Below, in pieces: positions 44,714 through 57,520 of a stretch of 64,000 bases of DNA. The DNA is from Nyssa sinensis (taxonomy: Eukaryota > Streptophyta > Magnoliopsida > Cornales > Nyssaceae): NCBI GenBank assembly GCA_008638375.1, contig CM018051.1, positions 8,533,887-8,597,886 of the forward strand, read 5' to 3'. The first letter of the stretch is position 1. Every line of letters begins with the position of its first letter. The translations under genes were made by a program, and so were the position numbers. The notes below the pieces were generated by a model. The model was not told where the DNA came from. It saw only the letters and a program-made list of their open reading frames with translations, and did no database searches.

Positions 44714-47700
44714 TGGGTAGGAGATAGGGGATTGGGGGTTTTGGTGGGACAAGGGGAGCAGTGGGCTGATTGAAAGAGAATTGTAACGGCCTGAGGCATC
44801 TGATTGGGTGTGGAGACATTTTAAAAAGGTTTGTAAAATTCTAGGCATGTCAAGTAGAGGATTTGAGGGTGATATATTTGAGTTGACATAGATAGGAATA
44901 AGAAAAGAGAAGCAGGCGAGTGGGAAGCATCAGAAAAGGTGATCAGCAAACGTCTAAATTGAAGAGAGAGCTGAAGAATCTCCAAAGTTTAGTGAACTAC
45001 GAGAGAAGCCAGAATTTGGAGACGGGATGGGTTGGGGGGGAACCAGATTAACCAACAAGTTTTTGTAATGAAGGTCAAAATCATCACATGGAATGTTCGG
45101 GGTATAAATGACCCGGATAAAAGGAAAGTGTTGAAAGTTGCGCTTAAGGGTTGGGCTCCTACGGTGGTGTGTTTGCAAGAATCGAAGATGGAGGTTGTTT
45201 CCAGGGAGGCTGTTAGGAGCATTTGGGGGAGAAGGCATGTTCAGTGGACCTATTTGGGCGCAACAGGTACATCTGGAGGTATTTTACTTTTGTGGGATTC
45301 TCGGGTGCTTTCCATGATTGATCAATTGGCAGGTAGATTTTCTATTTCGTGCCGTTTTGTTTCTTTGGATGATCGATTCAGCTGGACATTTACAGGGGTT
45401 TATGGGCCTGTCATCGACCAGGTTAGAGACAATTTTTGGGGGGAACTTAGGGAGGCAAAAGAGAGATGGGAATCCTTGGTGCGTGGGAGGAGATTTTAAT
45501 GTGGTGAGATCTCTAAAGGAGAAGAGAGGGCATCTTAAGATGACCAGATTCATGAGGGAGTTTAATGACTTCATAAATGATATGGAGTTGGTGGATTTGC
45601 CAATGAATGGGGGGAGGTTTACTTGGAGTAGAGGGGGAGGGAGTTCGGTTATGTCAAGGTTGGATAGATTCCTTATAGACACTGAATGGGAGGAGCACTT
45701 CTCAAACGCCACTCAGTCCTGTCTCCCTCGTCCATTGTTGAATCACTTCCCTTTGTTGCTTGATTGTGGTGGCATGAGTAAAGGGAAGGGTCCTTTTCGC
45801 TTTGAGAACATGTGGTTGAGAGAGTCGGGTTTTGAGGAGCTTGTTGGGGGTTGGTGGAGAAGGTACCAGGTGGAGGGAACCCCAAGCTATGTGTTAGCGA
45901 GAAAATTGAAGTGGCTAAAGGAGGATCTCAAGAAATGGAATAGGGAGGTCTTTGGGAATGTCCAAGTTTGCAAGGCCAAGTTTCTTGGAGATATTAAGGA
46001 GCTAGATGTAAAAGAACAACTTCAGGAACTTTCAATGGAAGAGAGGATTCAGAGGGAAGAGTTAAAGGGAGAGATAGGTAAGCTCGCCATTGCTGAGGAG
46101 ATTACTTGGAGACAAAAGTCTCGGGTTCTGTGGCTTAAAGAAGGAGACAGGAATACGAAATTTTTTCAGTGGATGGCCAATGGTTTTATACCATCCATTC
46201 GGTTATCATTGAGGGGCAAAGATTCGATAGAGGAAGATGTAAAAGATAAAATTTCAAGTTTTTACAAAGAGCTCTTTGTGGAAAGGAGGATGAGTAGACC
46301 ATTTCTTGATGGAATGGAGTTCAAATCCATTGAGGAGGAGGATAGTAGGGTTTTAGAAAGGCCTTTTTTTGAGGAGATTGTGGATGCTTTGAAGTCTTGT
46401 GAGTGAGATAAAGTGCCAGGCCCTGATGGTTTCTCATTAGCCTTTTTCCAGCATTGCTGGTCAGTGGTGAGGAGGGAGGTATTAGCTTTTTTTGATTATT
46501 TTTATCAGCAAGGTTCTATGAAAAAGAGTTTGAATCCCTCCTTTATTGCGCTGGTTCCTAAAAAAGAGGGAGCAGAAGACATTAAGGGTTTTAGGCCGAT
46601 AAGTTTGGTGGGTAGTGTCTACAAAATTTTAGCTAAAGCTCTAGCCCTCCATTTGAGACTGGTGGTGGGGGCAGTGGTGTTGGAGTCCCAAAATGCTTTT
46701 GTAGGGGATCGCCAAATTCTTGATGCAACTCTTATTGCCAACGAATGTGTGGATTCTCGGATACGAAGCAAGGAAGCGGGTCTGATTTGCAAGCTTGACA
46801 TTGAGAAAGCCTATGATCATGTTAATTGGGGCTTTCTTCTGTATGTGTTGGAAAGGATAGGGTTCGGTCAAAGATGAAGTGGATGGAGACGTGCATATCC
46901 ACAGTCAGCTTCTCTGTGTTAGTTAATGGTTCATCAACAGGCTTTTTTTTAAAGTTCTAGAGGGATTGAGGCAAGGAGATCCTCTTTCCCCTTTCTTATT
47001 TATCCTTGTGATGGAGTCCCTAAGTTTGATGTTGGATAGAGTTGTGGAAGTGGGTATGTTAAGGGGCTTTGTGGCTGGTAATAGAGGGGGAAGTAGAGTG
47101 GAGGTTTCTCACATCTTATTTGCCGATGACACTATTATCTTTTGCGGCACAGAGGAGACTCAACTTCGTTTTGTGAGATGCATCATCGAATGCTTTGAGG
47201 TGGTCTGAGGGTTAAAAATTAACTTGCGAAAGGGTGCTCTCATTCCCATTGGGGAGGTGGATAGGGCGGGGAGCTAGCATGGAATTTGGACTGTCAATTG
47301 GGATCTTTGCCGACTGTCTACTTGGGGTTGCTCCTAGGAGCTAGTGTGAGAAACAAAAGGGCATGGGATGTGGTGGTGGACCGTTTCCAAAAAAGGTTAG
47401 CAGGCTGGAAGAAAAATTATTTGTCTAAAGGAGGGAAACTCGCTCTCATTCGGAGCACGTTGTCAAGCCTTTTCACTTACTTTATTTCTTTATATCCTAT
47501 TCCGGCTTCTGTTGAGAAAATGTTGAAAAAATTACAAAGGGACTTTCTTTGGGAGGGCTTAGATGGGGAGTAGAAGGTCCACCTAGTGGCTTGGAGGAAG
47601 ATTTGTGTTCCGCTTAATAGCGGAGGGTTGGGAAACAAAAATCTTAGGATGTTCAATCGGGCCTTGTTGGGCAAATGGATGTGGAGATATGCAAATGAAA

Positions 47701-48762
47701 ACCATGCTTGGTGGAGAAGAGTTATTGAGGCTAAGTATGGTTGTATGAGGGGAGGATGGCTCTCACGGGAAAGGATTGTGGAAGAGTTTGAGAAAAAGGG
47801 GGGCTGATTTTTGGAGGCATGTTGTCTTTGTTGTAGGGTCGGGGGAGAGAATTAAATTTTGGTCAGATGTATGGGCTTCCGGGGTTACTCTTAGGGAAAA
47901 GTTTTCCCTCGTCTTCCAAGTTACTTCTAACAAGGGAGCGTGGGTGGCTGATTTTGTTCTAGTCAAGGGAGAGAAGTTTAATGGACCCCGCTCTTTAGAA
48001 GGGCTTTCCATGATTGGGAAGTGGAGGAGTTGTCTAGGTTGTTGGAGATCTTGCAAAACATCAAGTTCCTCCCACATCATAGGGACAAGATTAGATGGGT
48101 TCCTGGGAAGAGGGGGGGAGTTCTCAGTCAAATCCTTCTACAAGGTTCTTATGAGAAGAGGGAGTTCAAGCTTTCCGTGGAGAAGTATTTGGAAGACAAA
48201 GGCGCCTTTGAAAGCAGGCTTTTTTGGGTGGAAAGTGACTTGGGAGTCCATTTTGACCAGTGAAAACCTAAAAAAAAAGGGGTTTCCATATGGCCAATAG
48301 GTGTGTAATGTATAAGAGGGAGGAGGAAATAGTGAATCATTTTTTGCTCGATTGTGAGGCTTCAAGTGACCTATGGCAATATGTTTTTGCTTTGTTAGGT
48401 TGTTTGTGGGTCATGCCAAGGACAATTTTTGATTGTTTGGCTAGTTGGAGGAGTGGGCGCAAAATCCGGCATATTCGGAAAGCTTGGGACATCATTCCTC
48501 TTTGTATTTTTTGGAACATTGGGAAAGAAAGGAATAAAAGAATTTTTGAGGGGGTGGAAATCCTCTTGTATAGGGTTAGAAGCATTTTTTTGTACTCCTT
48601 GTATGTATGGGTTAAAGGTTCTTGTAATCCTTTAGTAGGAGATATGGTAAATTTCTTTAGTGATATGAAACTCTTTAACTTGAGTTTCTCTCTTTTGTAC
48701 ATGGGAGTGCCTCCCTGGGGCGCCTTTTAATCTAATTTCTCATTACTTATCAAAAAAAAAAA
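44714..48762 (+). mobile_element. L1-type LINE, 5'-truncated, with a 13-14-bp target duplication
   Basis: The sequence aagtttatctgac lies at 44701-44713 and again at 48763-48775, directly after an A-run (48752-48764), which gives exact borders. From 45068 the endonuclease reads MKVKIITWNVRGINDPDKR, LQESKMEV and YGPV, then after a shift near 45470 GGDFNVVRS. The reverse transcriptase follows: PGPDGFSLAFFQ at 46415, GFRPISLVGSVYK, LDIEKAYDHVNW, LRQGDPLSPFLF and FADDTIIFC near 47120. The zinc-binding tail comes before the A-run. A TGA (46404-46406), a shift near 46880-46960, a TGA at about 47206, a TAG near 47572 and others make it dead. Only the last part of ORF1 remains at the 5' end (44714-45030). 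Confidence 0.92.
45068..48560 (+). pseudogene. LINE ORF2 (endonuclease, reverse transcriptase, zinc tail), broken
   Basis: The domains named for the element occur in normal order and length. At least two frameshifts and four in-frame stops interrupt it. The catalytic FADD motif and the endonuclease start WNVRG are intact, so the breaks are scattered rather than domain-specific. Confidence 0.88.
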
Positions 48763-49101
48763 AAGTTTATCTGACCATGAAAAGAACTTCACCTAGTCCA
48801 ATTCTTTAGAGGCCTGTGAGACCTGTCTAAGTGAAAATATGTGCTCCTACTGTTCTACATCTGCAGCAGGTCTGCAGGTTCCTTGATTCACACACACACA
48901 TATTGTGGAACATGAAACTACTGATTAAATGTTGTTTATTGGTGCAACATAGTTTTGTCAATATGCATAGGCTGATTTAGTACTGCAGCCTCAACTCTCT
49001 AATATTCCTTGTTTGCAGTCTCTTGGTCGCACTGTTGGTTGTCAGATTATCAGTGAAGAGATCTTGGCATCGTGTTCTGGGGGTCCTCGTGGCAATGAAC
49101 A

Positions 49102-50467
49102 GTTAAGAGTTCATTTATTTTTCCTCTTTAGTTTCCTTCCTCTTTTACTTCTCTTGATCAAGTTCACTTCTGATCAACTTAAAACATTGATAGGAAACCA
49201 AGTCATAACCTACTGAATTAAGAAATTTTCATTTTTTTTTTTTCAAGTCATTGTTTATATCTTTCTATTCTCTATGTTTTAAATTTGAACTCCCTTATGT
49301 TATTACATGCATTGGAAAAAAATTAGTTGACCATCATTATAATAGCTCCAACTTGTCACAGAATTCTTCCCTAATCCATTTTGGCTCTATCGGCCTGTAA
49401 TTGAAAATCTTGAGGTTACTTGAAGAAGTTGGCAGAAATAATTTTTAACTTGATAACTATTACTTGATTGGACACTCAAGTTGATTCTTATTTTCTCATC
49501 CTCATTTTTTTTCTTATAAAAAAATAAATAAATTTGGCAAGAGCTTAATGTTAATCTTGGAAGAACCTTAACTGGGTAATAGAAACTCTTTGAATTGCTT
49601 TGGATAAAGGGTATATTCTTTTGAAATAAGCTAGCGCATCTTTAATGATCTGGAGTTTTCACTTTAAGCTGTGGGAAAAGACCTCAAAAATTCCTGTTTT
49701 TGTTATCCATCATGAGAGAATTCCACAAACTCCTGTTATCTTCCCGTGTCCCCACTTGGGATTCTTTAATCAGTTTTTCACAATTGGGTTGGTTCATTTT
49801 TTATATTTCATCGTTAACATAGAAAGCCAAACCATGCCTAGCTGGAAGGAGTTCTTCTGCTGATGTTAATATAAGCGTATGGAACATTGACTGTTGATGC
49901 AAGTCTTCTGTAGGTTTCTATGTCATATTTTAACTAATTTTTGTTTTGTGATGTCTCCTTTTGAGTGCATTTAAAACTTGGAATCCTTTAGTATACTAAT
50001 AGTGTTTGTGTTGAAATTGTCTCTCTAGGATCAACATATAGATGTGTTTCAAAGCACAAGTTTGGACACCTTGCTTCCCATCTATATAAGGTGCAGAAGG
50101 ATGCATATCAGTTTTTAGTGAAATTAGGTTCTCTTGTTCTTTTTTTAGGGGGTAAAATTTGGTTTTCTTCCTTCTTTAAATGCATGTATTAGTAAAATGT
50201 AGACTGGTATATACTTGTAAAAAAACAACAGACTGGTACATGCAGATTGCAGCATTTTCCCTATCTGTGGGCATGCTTCATATAGTCTTTGTTATTGAAA
50301 ATAGAACTGTGCTAGGTTTGATACGTTTCCTTATGCTAATGCGTTTATGTTCTTTCGGTGTACTGTTTGATATAAAGCTGGGTGCTTTTCTTTTTCTGGT
50401 TTTTCTGTTCTTTTCTTCAAATGATTGTATTTTAAATTGACATTTTTGTTTATATTCCTATGTGAAG
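49102..50467 (+). other. NOM1-like intron
   Basis: T-rich intron sequence. Short frames inside have no domain signal. Confidence 0.6.
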
Positions 50468-50890
50468 GTATGCTGCTGTTTTTGCAGCTTTTGTTGCAGG
50501 CATGGCTTGTTTGGTTGGGATTGACTTTGGTGCAAAGCTTCTTGCATCCCTTGCTAAATGTTTTGAGGTGCATTATTTTGAATGACAATCATTTTTCTAT
50601 TGGAAGTACGGTTTTTCAATGATCAGTTTCAAGCTTTAATGAGCTACCAATGGGATTTTTTGATAACATGGGCCACAGCTAAGCTCAATAATAAATTGCA
50701 TGCAGCCTTTTGTTATAATAGGAACTTCATTTTTAAAAACTTTTGTCTGTACTGTTGCAACTTAATAGAGTTACTGAGAATAGTTTTTTCTGTGCTGTAC
50801 TCAGGATGTATACCTGGAAGGAGACAATCTTTCTTTGCGAAATTTGACTCTTCTTCTCTCTTATTTATACATATTTGGAGTTTGCTCAAG

Positions 50891-51563
50891 GTAGGGTAAC
50901 CTGCATCATGCTGGACACTAGAAATGAAAGTAATAAATGAGTTAAGAAGTTTGCCTTACACTATTCCAGTATGCAGACTTGAGAACTCCGTGACAGCATT
51001 GGTTTTCAGATTAGTGCATCTGTTTTGGCTGTCCAATTGCTGCTCAATGAAATTCCCAATGCATGTGAATTAGCTTGAATTTTGGCAGAATTAGGATTAA
51101 GCTATCAATTTAATATGCTACATACTTGGTAACATGGCATAATTGGGTTTCAGAATTTTACTGCTACCACCAACCCTGTGGCCTAACATGTTGTGGCGGC
51201 AGCGGCACCATGTTACAGCTAATGAAAACTGTTGTTTCCCTCGTGGAAAAAGCACAGTAGAATTTGGCAGTTATGTTATTTTTTCAATGATGTGGCACGA
51301 TGTTAGAATTGGCAAATGCCAGATGATTACAATAATTGAAGTAGCTTGAGTCTTCTAACTGGAGCTCACTATGTTATCCAGACTAGTTACTTTACTGCTA
51401 AAGAATGTCTTTATCTGAGAATGATCATGGAGATACTCTGTTTCAGTTACTATGTTGTACAACTTTGCTTCTGCCTGTTTCAGTTACTATGTTGTACAAC
51501 TTTGCTTCTGCATGTTTATAGCAACCCATTTTAAAAACAGTTTTAACTGGTGATGCTTTTCAG
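50891..51563 (+). other. NOM1-like intron with a short tandem repeat
   Basis: At about 51440-51515 a unit containing cagttactatgttgtacaac occurs twice in tandem. Nothing else is evident. Confidence 0.6.
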
Positions 51564-51646
51564 TGATTTGATATATGACTTCATGATTATCCTGAGCAAG
51601 CGGTTAATGGAGATAGATGTTTCTACTATCTTGACAATTCTACAAT

Positions 51647-52116
51647 GTAAGTCATTTTAAATTATCGTTACTTTAGATTTTTGTCTCTGTTTTTGTGCAA
51701 TCACTTAAAAATAGGTTTTAAAAAAAAGGATGGTAGTGTGTGTACTGTGTAGTTTCCATGATTTTGACATAATTCAATTTATAACTTTTTAATCAGGTAT
51801 TAGTAGAGATCCTGAGAATAAAGGATTGCACTTCAAATTCCTACCTCTTCTTTTTGTGTATTACCACACCTTGTTCACTTCACATTGGTTCTTACTCTTC
51901 GTTTTCTTTTTTGGGTGTATTTTACAATGAATGAACTGTTACATGCATAATTATTTATTTATTTATTTTTAAATAGTGCCATATGTGGCTCTCTTTTTTT
52001 TTTTGGGGATAAGTATACAGTAATTTCTCATTAACGAGTGCCCAGGCAGGGGGGAAGCCCATATACTAGTAAACCATAAAATTATGTACCAGGAGTAACT
52101 GTTTTTAACTGAGCAG
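51647..52116 (+). other. NOM1-like intron
   Basis: T-rich intron sequence. No insertion with clear ends is seen. Confidence 0.6.
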
Positions 52117-52781
52117 GTTGTGGGATGAAACTAAGGGGTGATGATCCTGCTGCTATGAAGAATTTCATTCTAAGCGTACAGAATAGGGCGAATGAGTTGA
52201 AGGTCTCCTCTAGAGATGGCGAGGCAAAGACAAGTGGCAAAAGAGTATGCCTTCCCTAAATAATTAGAATACTTGTCTTGTGGCCCTCTGCAACTTTCTT
52301 ACTTGTTTGTACTCACAGATGGAGTTCATGCTTGAAACCATATGCGATATTAAGAACAACAAAAAAAGGCCAAAAGAGGATACTGCACATCATACACGGA
52401 TAAAGAAATGGCTACAGAAGGTCTTCTTCCTCTTCTTCTTCTGCTCAATTCATTGGACCTCGGAGGAGTGATGGTGGATAGCTAGTAAGCAGCTAGCGTT
52501 TCCAACAATAAAAAAGCAAAGAAAACAATAACTGTTTTGATCTTATATTGTTTCCATTTTTTCAACATAATTATGTAGTTTATGCATTTTCTAAAAATCA
52601 AAGAATATGTTCTTCAAGTGTGGGCCAGGGCTTTAAGTTCCTAACCCAAGCCCGGCTCTAGAATTAATTGGGCCTTAGAAAATGTTCTAGCCGGTAGGGG
52701 CCTAGGCCATGTGATTGGTCAGGCTCGTTCTCTTGGGCTCGGCGGGACATCAGTATGATGGCCAACCCTACTTGTCACAAA

Positions 52782-53495
52782 CATGGTTGTTGGTATCTTA
52801 TAATACGTGATACGTATCTTATAATACGTTTTGATATGAGCATAAAATAATACGTATCTTGTAGTTGTATCATTTTGATTCGTATCGCACGATACATTTT
52901 GATACATGTGAGCTAAATTGCTTTGTTTGGCCTCTTTTTTTGTTGTTTTGTTATATACATGGAAATGATCTTGTTTTTGTTTTGTTTAATTTTACATTGC
53001 TTCTTTATAACGGTTAGAGGTCTTTCCTCAAAAAAGAAAAAAACAAAGTAAGTACTTTTAAAAGATGAGGATGAGGATAAGGAATGAGGACATACAAGAA
53101 GTTGAAGAAGAAAAAGAAACTAAGGAACTATTGGCATTTGATGATGATGATGATATTGATGTCATTGAAATGAAAAAAAGGATGGATTATAAATGTGAAT
53201 TATTTTGGATTCTGTCTATCCATGAACTATGTTGAAAACTTGTATTATTAAATTTTGATTCGAAATTTGTACTATTTATAAATTTTTATTCTTGAGTTGT
53301 ATGGAATTTATGTTGTATTTTTTTATAAGTGAGTTAAAACGTTATTTTATCATTTTAAGTATCATATATAAATAACACTATGGATTATATATTTATAAAT
53401 ATATTTAAAAAACTTAAGCATGTCTTATGATACACGATACATTACAATATATGATAGAGAATTTTTGAAAAATGATACATTTTTTGACAACTATG
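52782..53495. mobile_element. hAT-type element, 714 bp
   Basis: Ends catggttgt and (complement) catagttgtc form short terminal inverted repeats. Flanking octamers gtcacaaa (52774-52781) and gtcacaat (53496-53503) differ at one base, the 8-bp duplication size of hAT elements. Subterminal sequence is rich in gatacg/cgtatc motifs. An acidic coding-like scrap (gatgatgatgatgatattg, 53140-53160) may be a transposase tail. It is non-autonomous. Confidence 0.8.
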
Positions 53496-54316
53496 GTCAC
53501 AATGACCGGACATTTCCAATAGTAGGAAGAAAAAAAAAAACTTTAGATGTGGTATGTGTGAAGCACCACAGCGACAGGTGGTCGACATGTTAAGGACACC
53601 TGGGGACACATCAAGATGCACATATTGAAAGGAATATAGTTGTCTTAAAAATAATGAACCGTTTGGGGTCTTTTATGATTGAAGGAACTAGGTTATAGGA
53701 GGGCCACAATTGCTTAAAACTCTGTATTTTACCCTTAATTTCAATTGTGAGGCTTCGGCAGCATAAAAAATCCTAAAATCCTTGTCCCAAATTTTAGTCT
53801 AAACAAACCCTGTCTTCCAATGCAAACACTAATTCATGTATTGCTGTCAATAGATTCCCTCTTAAGTGCTTCATTTCTTTAAAGAATCCTATGCTGTTTA
53901 GAAGGAATCAGTCCATCCAACATCTTGTTTGAAACTAAAATATCTAATTAACTTAATTTAATTTTGCTCTGTTTGAATTTGTGATGCCGATTTTTTATAA
54001 CTTAATATTTTTATGAACTACTTGAGGTTCATTAATTTTTCTCTAGTTTGCTTTCTTCTTGATGCATCTCAACATGTTCTGTCTATATTTTGGGCCTTCT
54101 GATGTTTTTTATTTACTCAATTTAGATGAATATGATTTAACAATTGACTATGAAAAAAAGAAAAGAAAAATTGATTGAACAATTGATTTTGTGGATGTAC
54201 ATTATTTTCTTCATCTTTTCATATATAATATAATATTAACAATTTATATATATGTGTGTGTGTGTGTGTTTATTGCCGTGTCCTTGTTTTGTCTTAGTTG
54301 TTCTTCCTTTCTTTAA

Positions 54317-54569
54317 CAGTAATGCTATCATTACCTAAAAGTACTATCAAATCCATTTACCTATTGATATGACTGTTCGGGTGCTAATGAATGCAACCTC
54401 ATGCGGCATGGTTGCATTACTTAGCACCAAGACGTTTCATTGTTTAGCACCAAGAGGCTTCATTGACTAGCACGCTGACATACCAAGAGGCTATATTAAC
54501 TAGCACCTGAACAGCCACGTCAGCAAGTAAAGTAATTTGATAAAATCTCATGGTAAGTATAGCATTACT
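54317..54569. mobile_element. Mutator-type MITE with a perfect 10-bp target duplication
   Basis: The decamer ctttctttaa lies at 54307-54316 and 54570-54579. Inner ends agtaatgctat and its complement match, and the two halves fold back on each other with a cctgaacagccacgt / tgactgttcgggtgc pairing further in. 253 bases, no ORF. The duplication size fits Mutator-like elements. Confidence 0.88.
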
Positions 54570-55646
54570 CTTTCTTTAATTTTAAAAAGTTTCCCTGTCA
54601 GCCTCTCCTTATTGTATGTTTCTGTTGCATCTGTGCCTCTAGTTGCTATCACTGCTACCTGGCTGACATAGGTACCAAATGAAGCTAGATCTCTTAGATT
54701 GTTCTTCCACTATATTTATCTTCCACCATCAAATGTTTAAGCCTATTCAGCTAAATGCTGTAGATTTCCAAACGATGATATAAATTTATAATGATAGTTA
54801 ATGGAAGAATCATTAGAAGAGAAGATTACAAATAAAAAAATATGTAAAATTGGCCCAAGGGTTGTTATCAGGTTTAATCTAGGTTACCAGAGCAAGAGCA
54901 AGAGCGTGAGAGCAGCCAATATATAAATACAATAAGGTCAAGAGTGTTTGTCCATTCAAGTTCGAATATATAAGTATATTTCAAAAGTCTTAATTAGATT
55001 TTATAGCCATCAATTGATACAAAGTGCACTGTTGCCTGTTTGTTGGGAAGGATGTTCTCTGTCATTCTGGTGCTGTGTTTTAGTCTTTGCAATAACAAAA
55101 TTTGCATTTGCTTGCAGTGAATGTCAAGTTTGAAAATACTTGTACCAAAAAAAAAAAAAAGTCAAGTTTGAAATTGGTTATCATGATCTTGTAAAACAAA
55201 AATGTATTTTTCATGGTTTTTAGAAATTGAATCAAATTCCTCATCTATGTAATTAGCATTTGGTTCCTGTGTTTGGTGTGTGTAGTTTAATCTTTTTTTA
55301 TTTATTTATGTTACTTGGTATTTTATTTGCAGTTGAGAGTAGAAGATGTTTTGATTCGAGGGCTTAAATGGAGCAAGCTTCTTGATCCTGACAAGAAGGG
55401 CCAATGGTGGTTGTCTGGAGATATGGCTTCCACGACAGACAATATTGAAGAGGTTGCCAGCACAATTGACAGGGAGGCCCTTGAAGCCCAGAAAATGCTG
55501 CAGCTTGCTGCTGCACAAAGGATGAACACAGATGCCAGAAAGGCAATCTTTTGTATAATAATGAGTGGGGAGGACTACATCGATGCATTTCAGAAACTTC
55601 TAAGGTTGGATTTGCCAGGGAAACAGGTAGCAATCCCTTGCTTCTC

Positions 55647-55662
55647 CCCCCCCCCCCCCCCT
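55647..55662 (+). repeat. C-run and T-run
   Basis: A C-run of about 15 followed by a T-run, in a NOM1-like intron right after an exon. Prone to sequencing error. Confidence 0.9.
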
Positions 55663-55860
55663 CCTTTCTTTTTTTTTTATCCTTTGTCTATTATGTTCTT
55701 TTAATTATGTGTTACATCTTTTTATTTCTGTTTTTAGGATAGAGAGGTCATGCGAGTTCTTGTGGAGTGCTGTTTGCAGGAGAAAGTGTTTAACAAGTAC
55801 TATACTGTCTTGGCTGCTAAGTTGTGTAGCCATGACAAAAACCACAAGTTCACTTTACAG

Positions 55861-57520
55861 GTATTACTTTCCATTCTAAGATTGAATTTTTTTCAGATGA
55901 CAATGGAGGTGGTGATGGGCTGATGGCAATATAGTAACAATGGTCGTTTTTTTTTTTCCTTTCATTTTTTTCCTTGGCTGGTAAAGGTGGTGATGATGGC
56001 ATTGTTGCTGATTGTAATAATCATGTTATGGCGGTGGTGGCATTCTAGTGATGGTTGTGTTAGTGGTGGTGGCAATAATGTAGTGAAGAATGGTGGTAAT
56101 GGAGGTGGCAATGGTGGATGTGATGGGACCTGTGGGCCGGCTTTGGTGATGGCAGCAGTGGCAACAATTTTAGTTTGGTGGTAGTGGTAGTTGTAGTTGT
56201 AGTTGTAGTTGTTGCAACAGGAAAATTATCACTTAACCTAGGTAGGAGGTTTTTAGAGCTTCCCCATAAGCATGTTAGAGTTGACTTGTATTCCACCTTC
56301 AATCAAACAACGATGACATCTCAACTATGAAGCACGGACACTCTATTTTGGTTCACGTGTCCGTGTCGGATACTGACACTCTCGGACACTTTCCGGACAC
56401 GTGTCCAAACACTTGAATCATGAATGTTGATGATAAAATGAATAAGTGCTTTATTTTTTATTTAATGACTTTGTTATTTTAATATCTTAATGATATTTTT
56501 TAAATTTGTGTGTTTTTATGTTAATTTTAATTAAAATAAAATTAAGTTTTTATTATATAGTCATGTAAAAATATAAAAAATTTATATATATTCAACGTGT
56601 CCGTATCCTACTTTTTTTAAAAATAACGTGTCTGTGTGTCTGTGTCGTGTCGTATCCATGTCCCGTGTCCGTATCCGTGCTTCTTAGCATCCCAAAGATT
56701 TGGCCTCCTAAAGACCTTAAAAGAGGCTAAATTTATGCTCTGATGGACAACTTATTCCTACCCGCTTAGAGAGAAAAAGAACTGTATTCCTGTCAGCTTG
56801 TGTGAATGTATATCCAACTGCTAGCTAGCCAGGATTATCCGGGGAGCAATACTTAAAATTGAATTTGATCATTCCCGTTAGGGTAGGTTTCCAAATGTAA
56901 GAACGAACCATTTTCCTATGCCAACAAGATGCCACTGCAATTCAACGTTACATAATAATATTCAAAGACTAACCTGCAATTTGTTTCGTAATAGAGCTTC
57001 ATAGAAAATTCAACCCAAATTCTATAGTTTCTTTCAAGTTTCAACCCAAGTAACTGCCAAGAAAGCACAGCCCTATGAGACCCTTCTTGCATTATTTCAT
57101 AAACAGTTCAATACTAAGCTGTACCACTTAGGTAGTTAAAATGTTAACATTGCCAATTAATAGGTTGGCTGCTAGCCCTCTACTTAAAATTTATGCTATA
57201 GAATTTGTGGAAGCAATACATTATTGGAATTAGGCACCTTTTGTTCATATGCATACAGGTTTATATGGTAAGTTTTTATGAGATGATGCTGGTGAGATCT
57301 CAAGATTTGGGTAGACTTGGCAAACAAATGTAGCTGAAATTGCTAGCGTTTATGCCATGGTGTAAAATGCAGCAATGTATATTGCATAATGCTAGCATAT
57401 ATCCATCTGCTTTGTTTATTATTTTTTGATACAGGAGAACCATCAGCTTGATTTCCCTAAAAGATTTTTCCTCATTATCTTGTTTGTCTTAATTTTTTTT
57501 TCTTACCTCCCTGATCACAG
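55861..57520 (+). other. Last NOM1-like intron
   Basis: Contains a GGTGGTGAT-type purine-rich region (about 55905-56215), a gtagtt microsatellite, and the MITE at 56325-56686. No exon was seen inside. Confidence 0.7.
56325..56686. mobile_element. Mutator-type MITE of the GAAGCACGGACAC family, copy a
   Basis: Terminal inverted repeats tatgaagcacggacac and (complement) aagaagcacggatac, with inner gtgtccg/cggacac-rich arms and an AT-rich middle. The flanking 9-mers acatctcaa and gcatcccaa agree at 7 of 9 bases, so the duplication is old. The same family recurs at 61345 and 61995. Confidence 0.82.

Larger units (their letters stand above)
44368..49018 (+). other. NOM1-like intron carrying a LINE
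   Basis: This 4.65-kb intron holds the LINE at 44714-48762. Without the element it would be about 590 bases. Confidence 0.85.
52421..55332 (+). other. NOM1-like intron with two transposons
   Basis: A 2.9-kb intron. The hAT element (52782-53495) and the MITE (54317-54569) account for about 970 bases. The rest is AT-rich. Confidence 0.75.

Noticed and set aside
55987..56302. Gly/Thr/His-rich frames
   Set aside because: Translation of GGT/GTT simple repeats in an intron.
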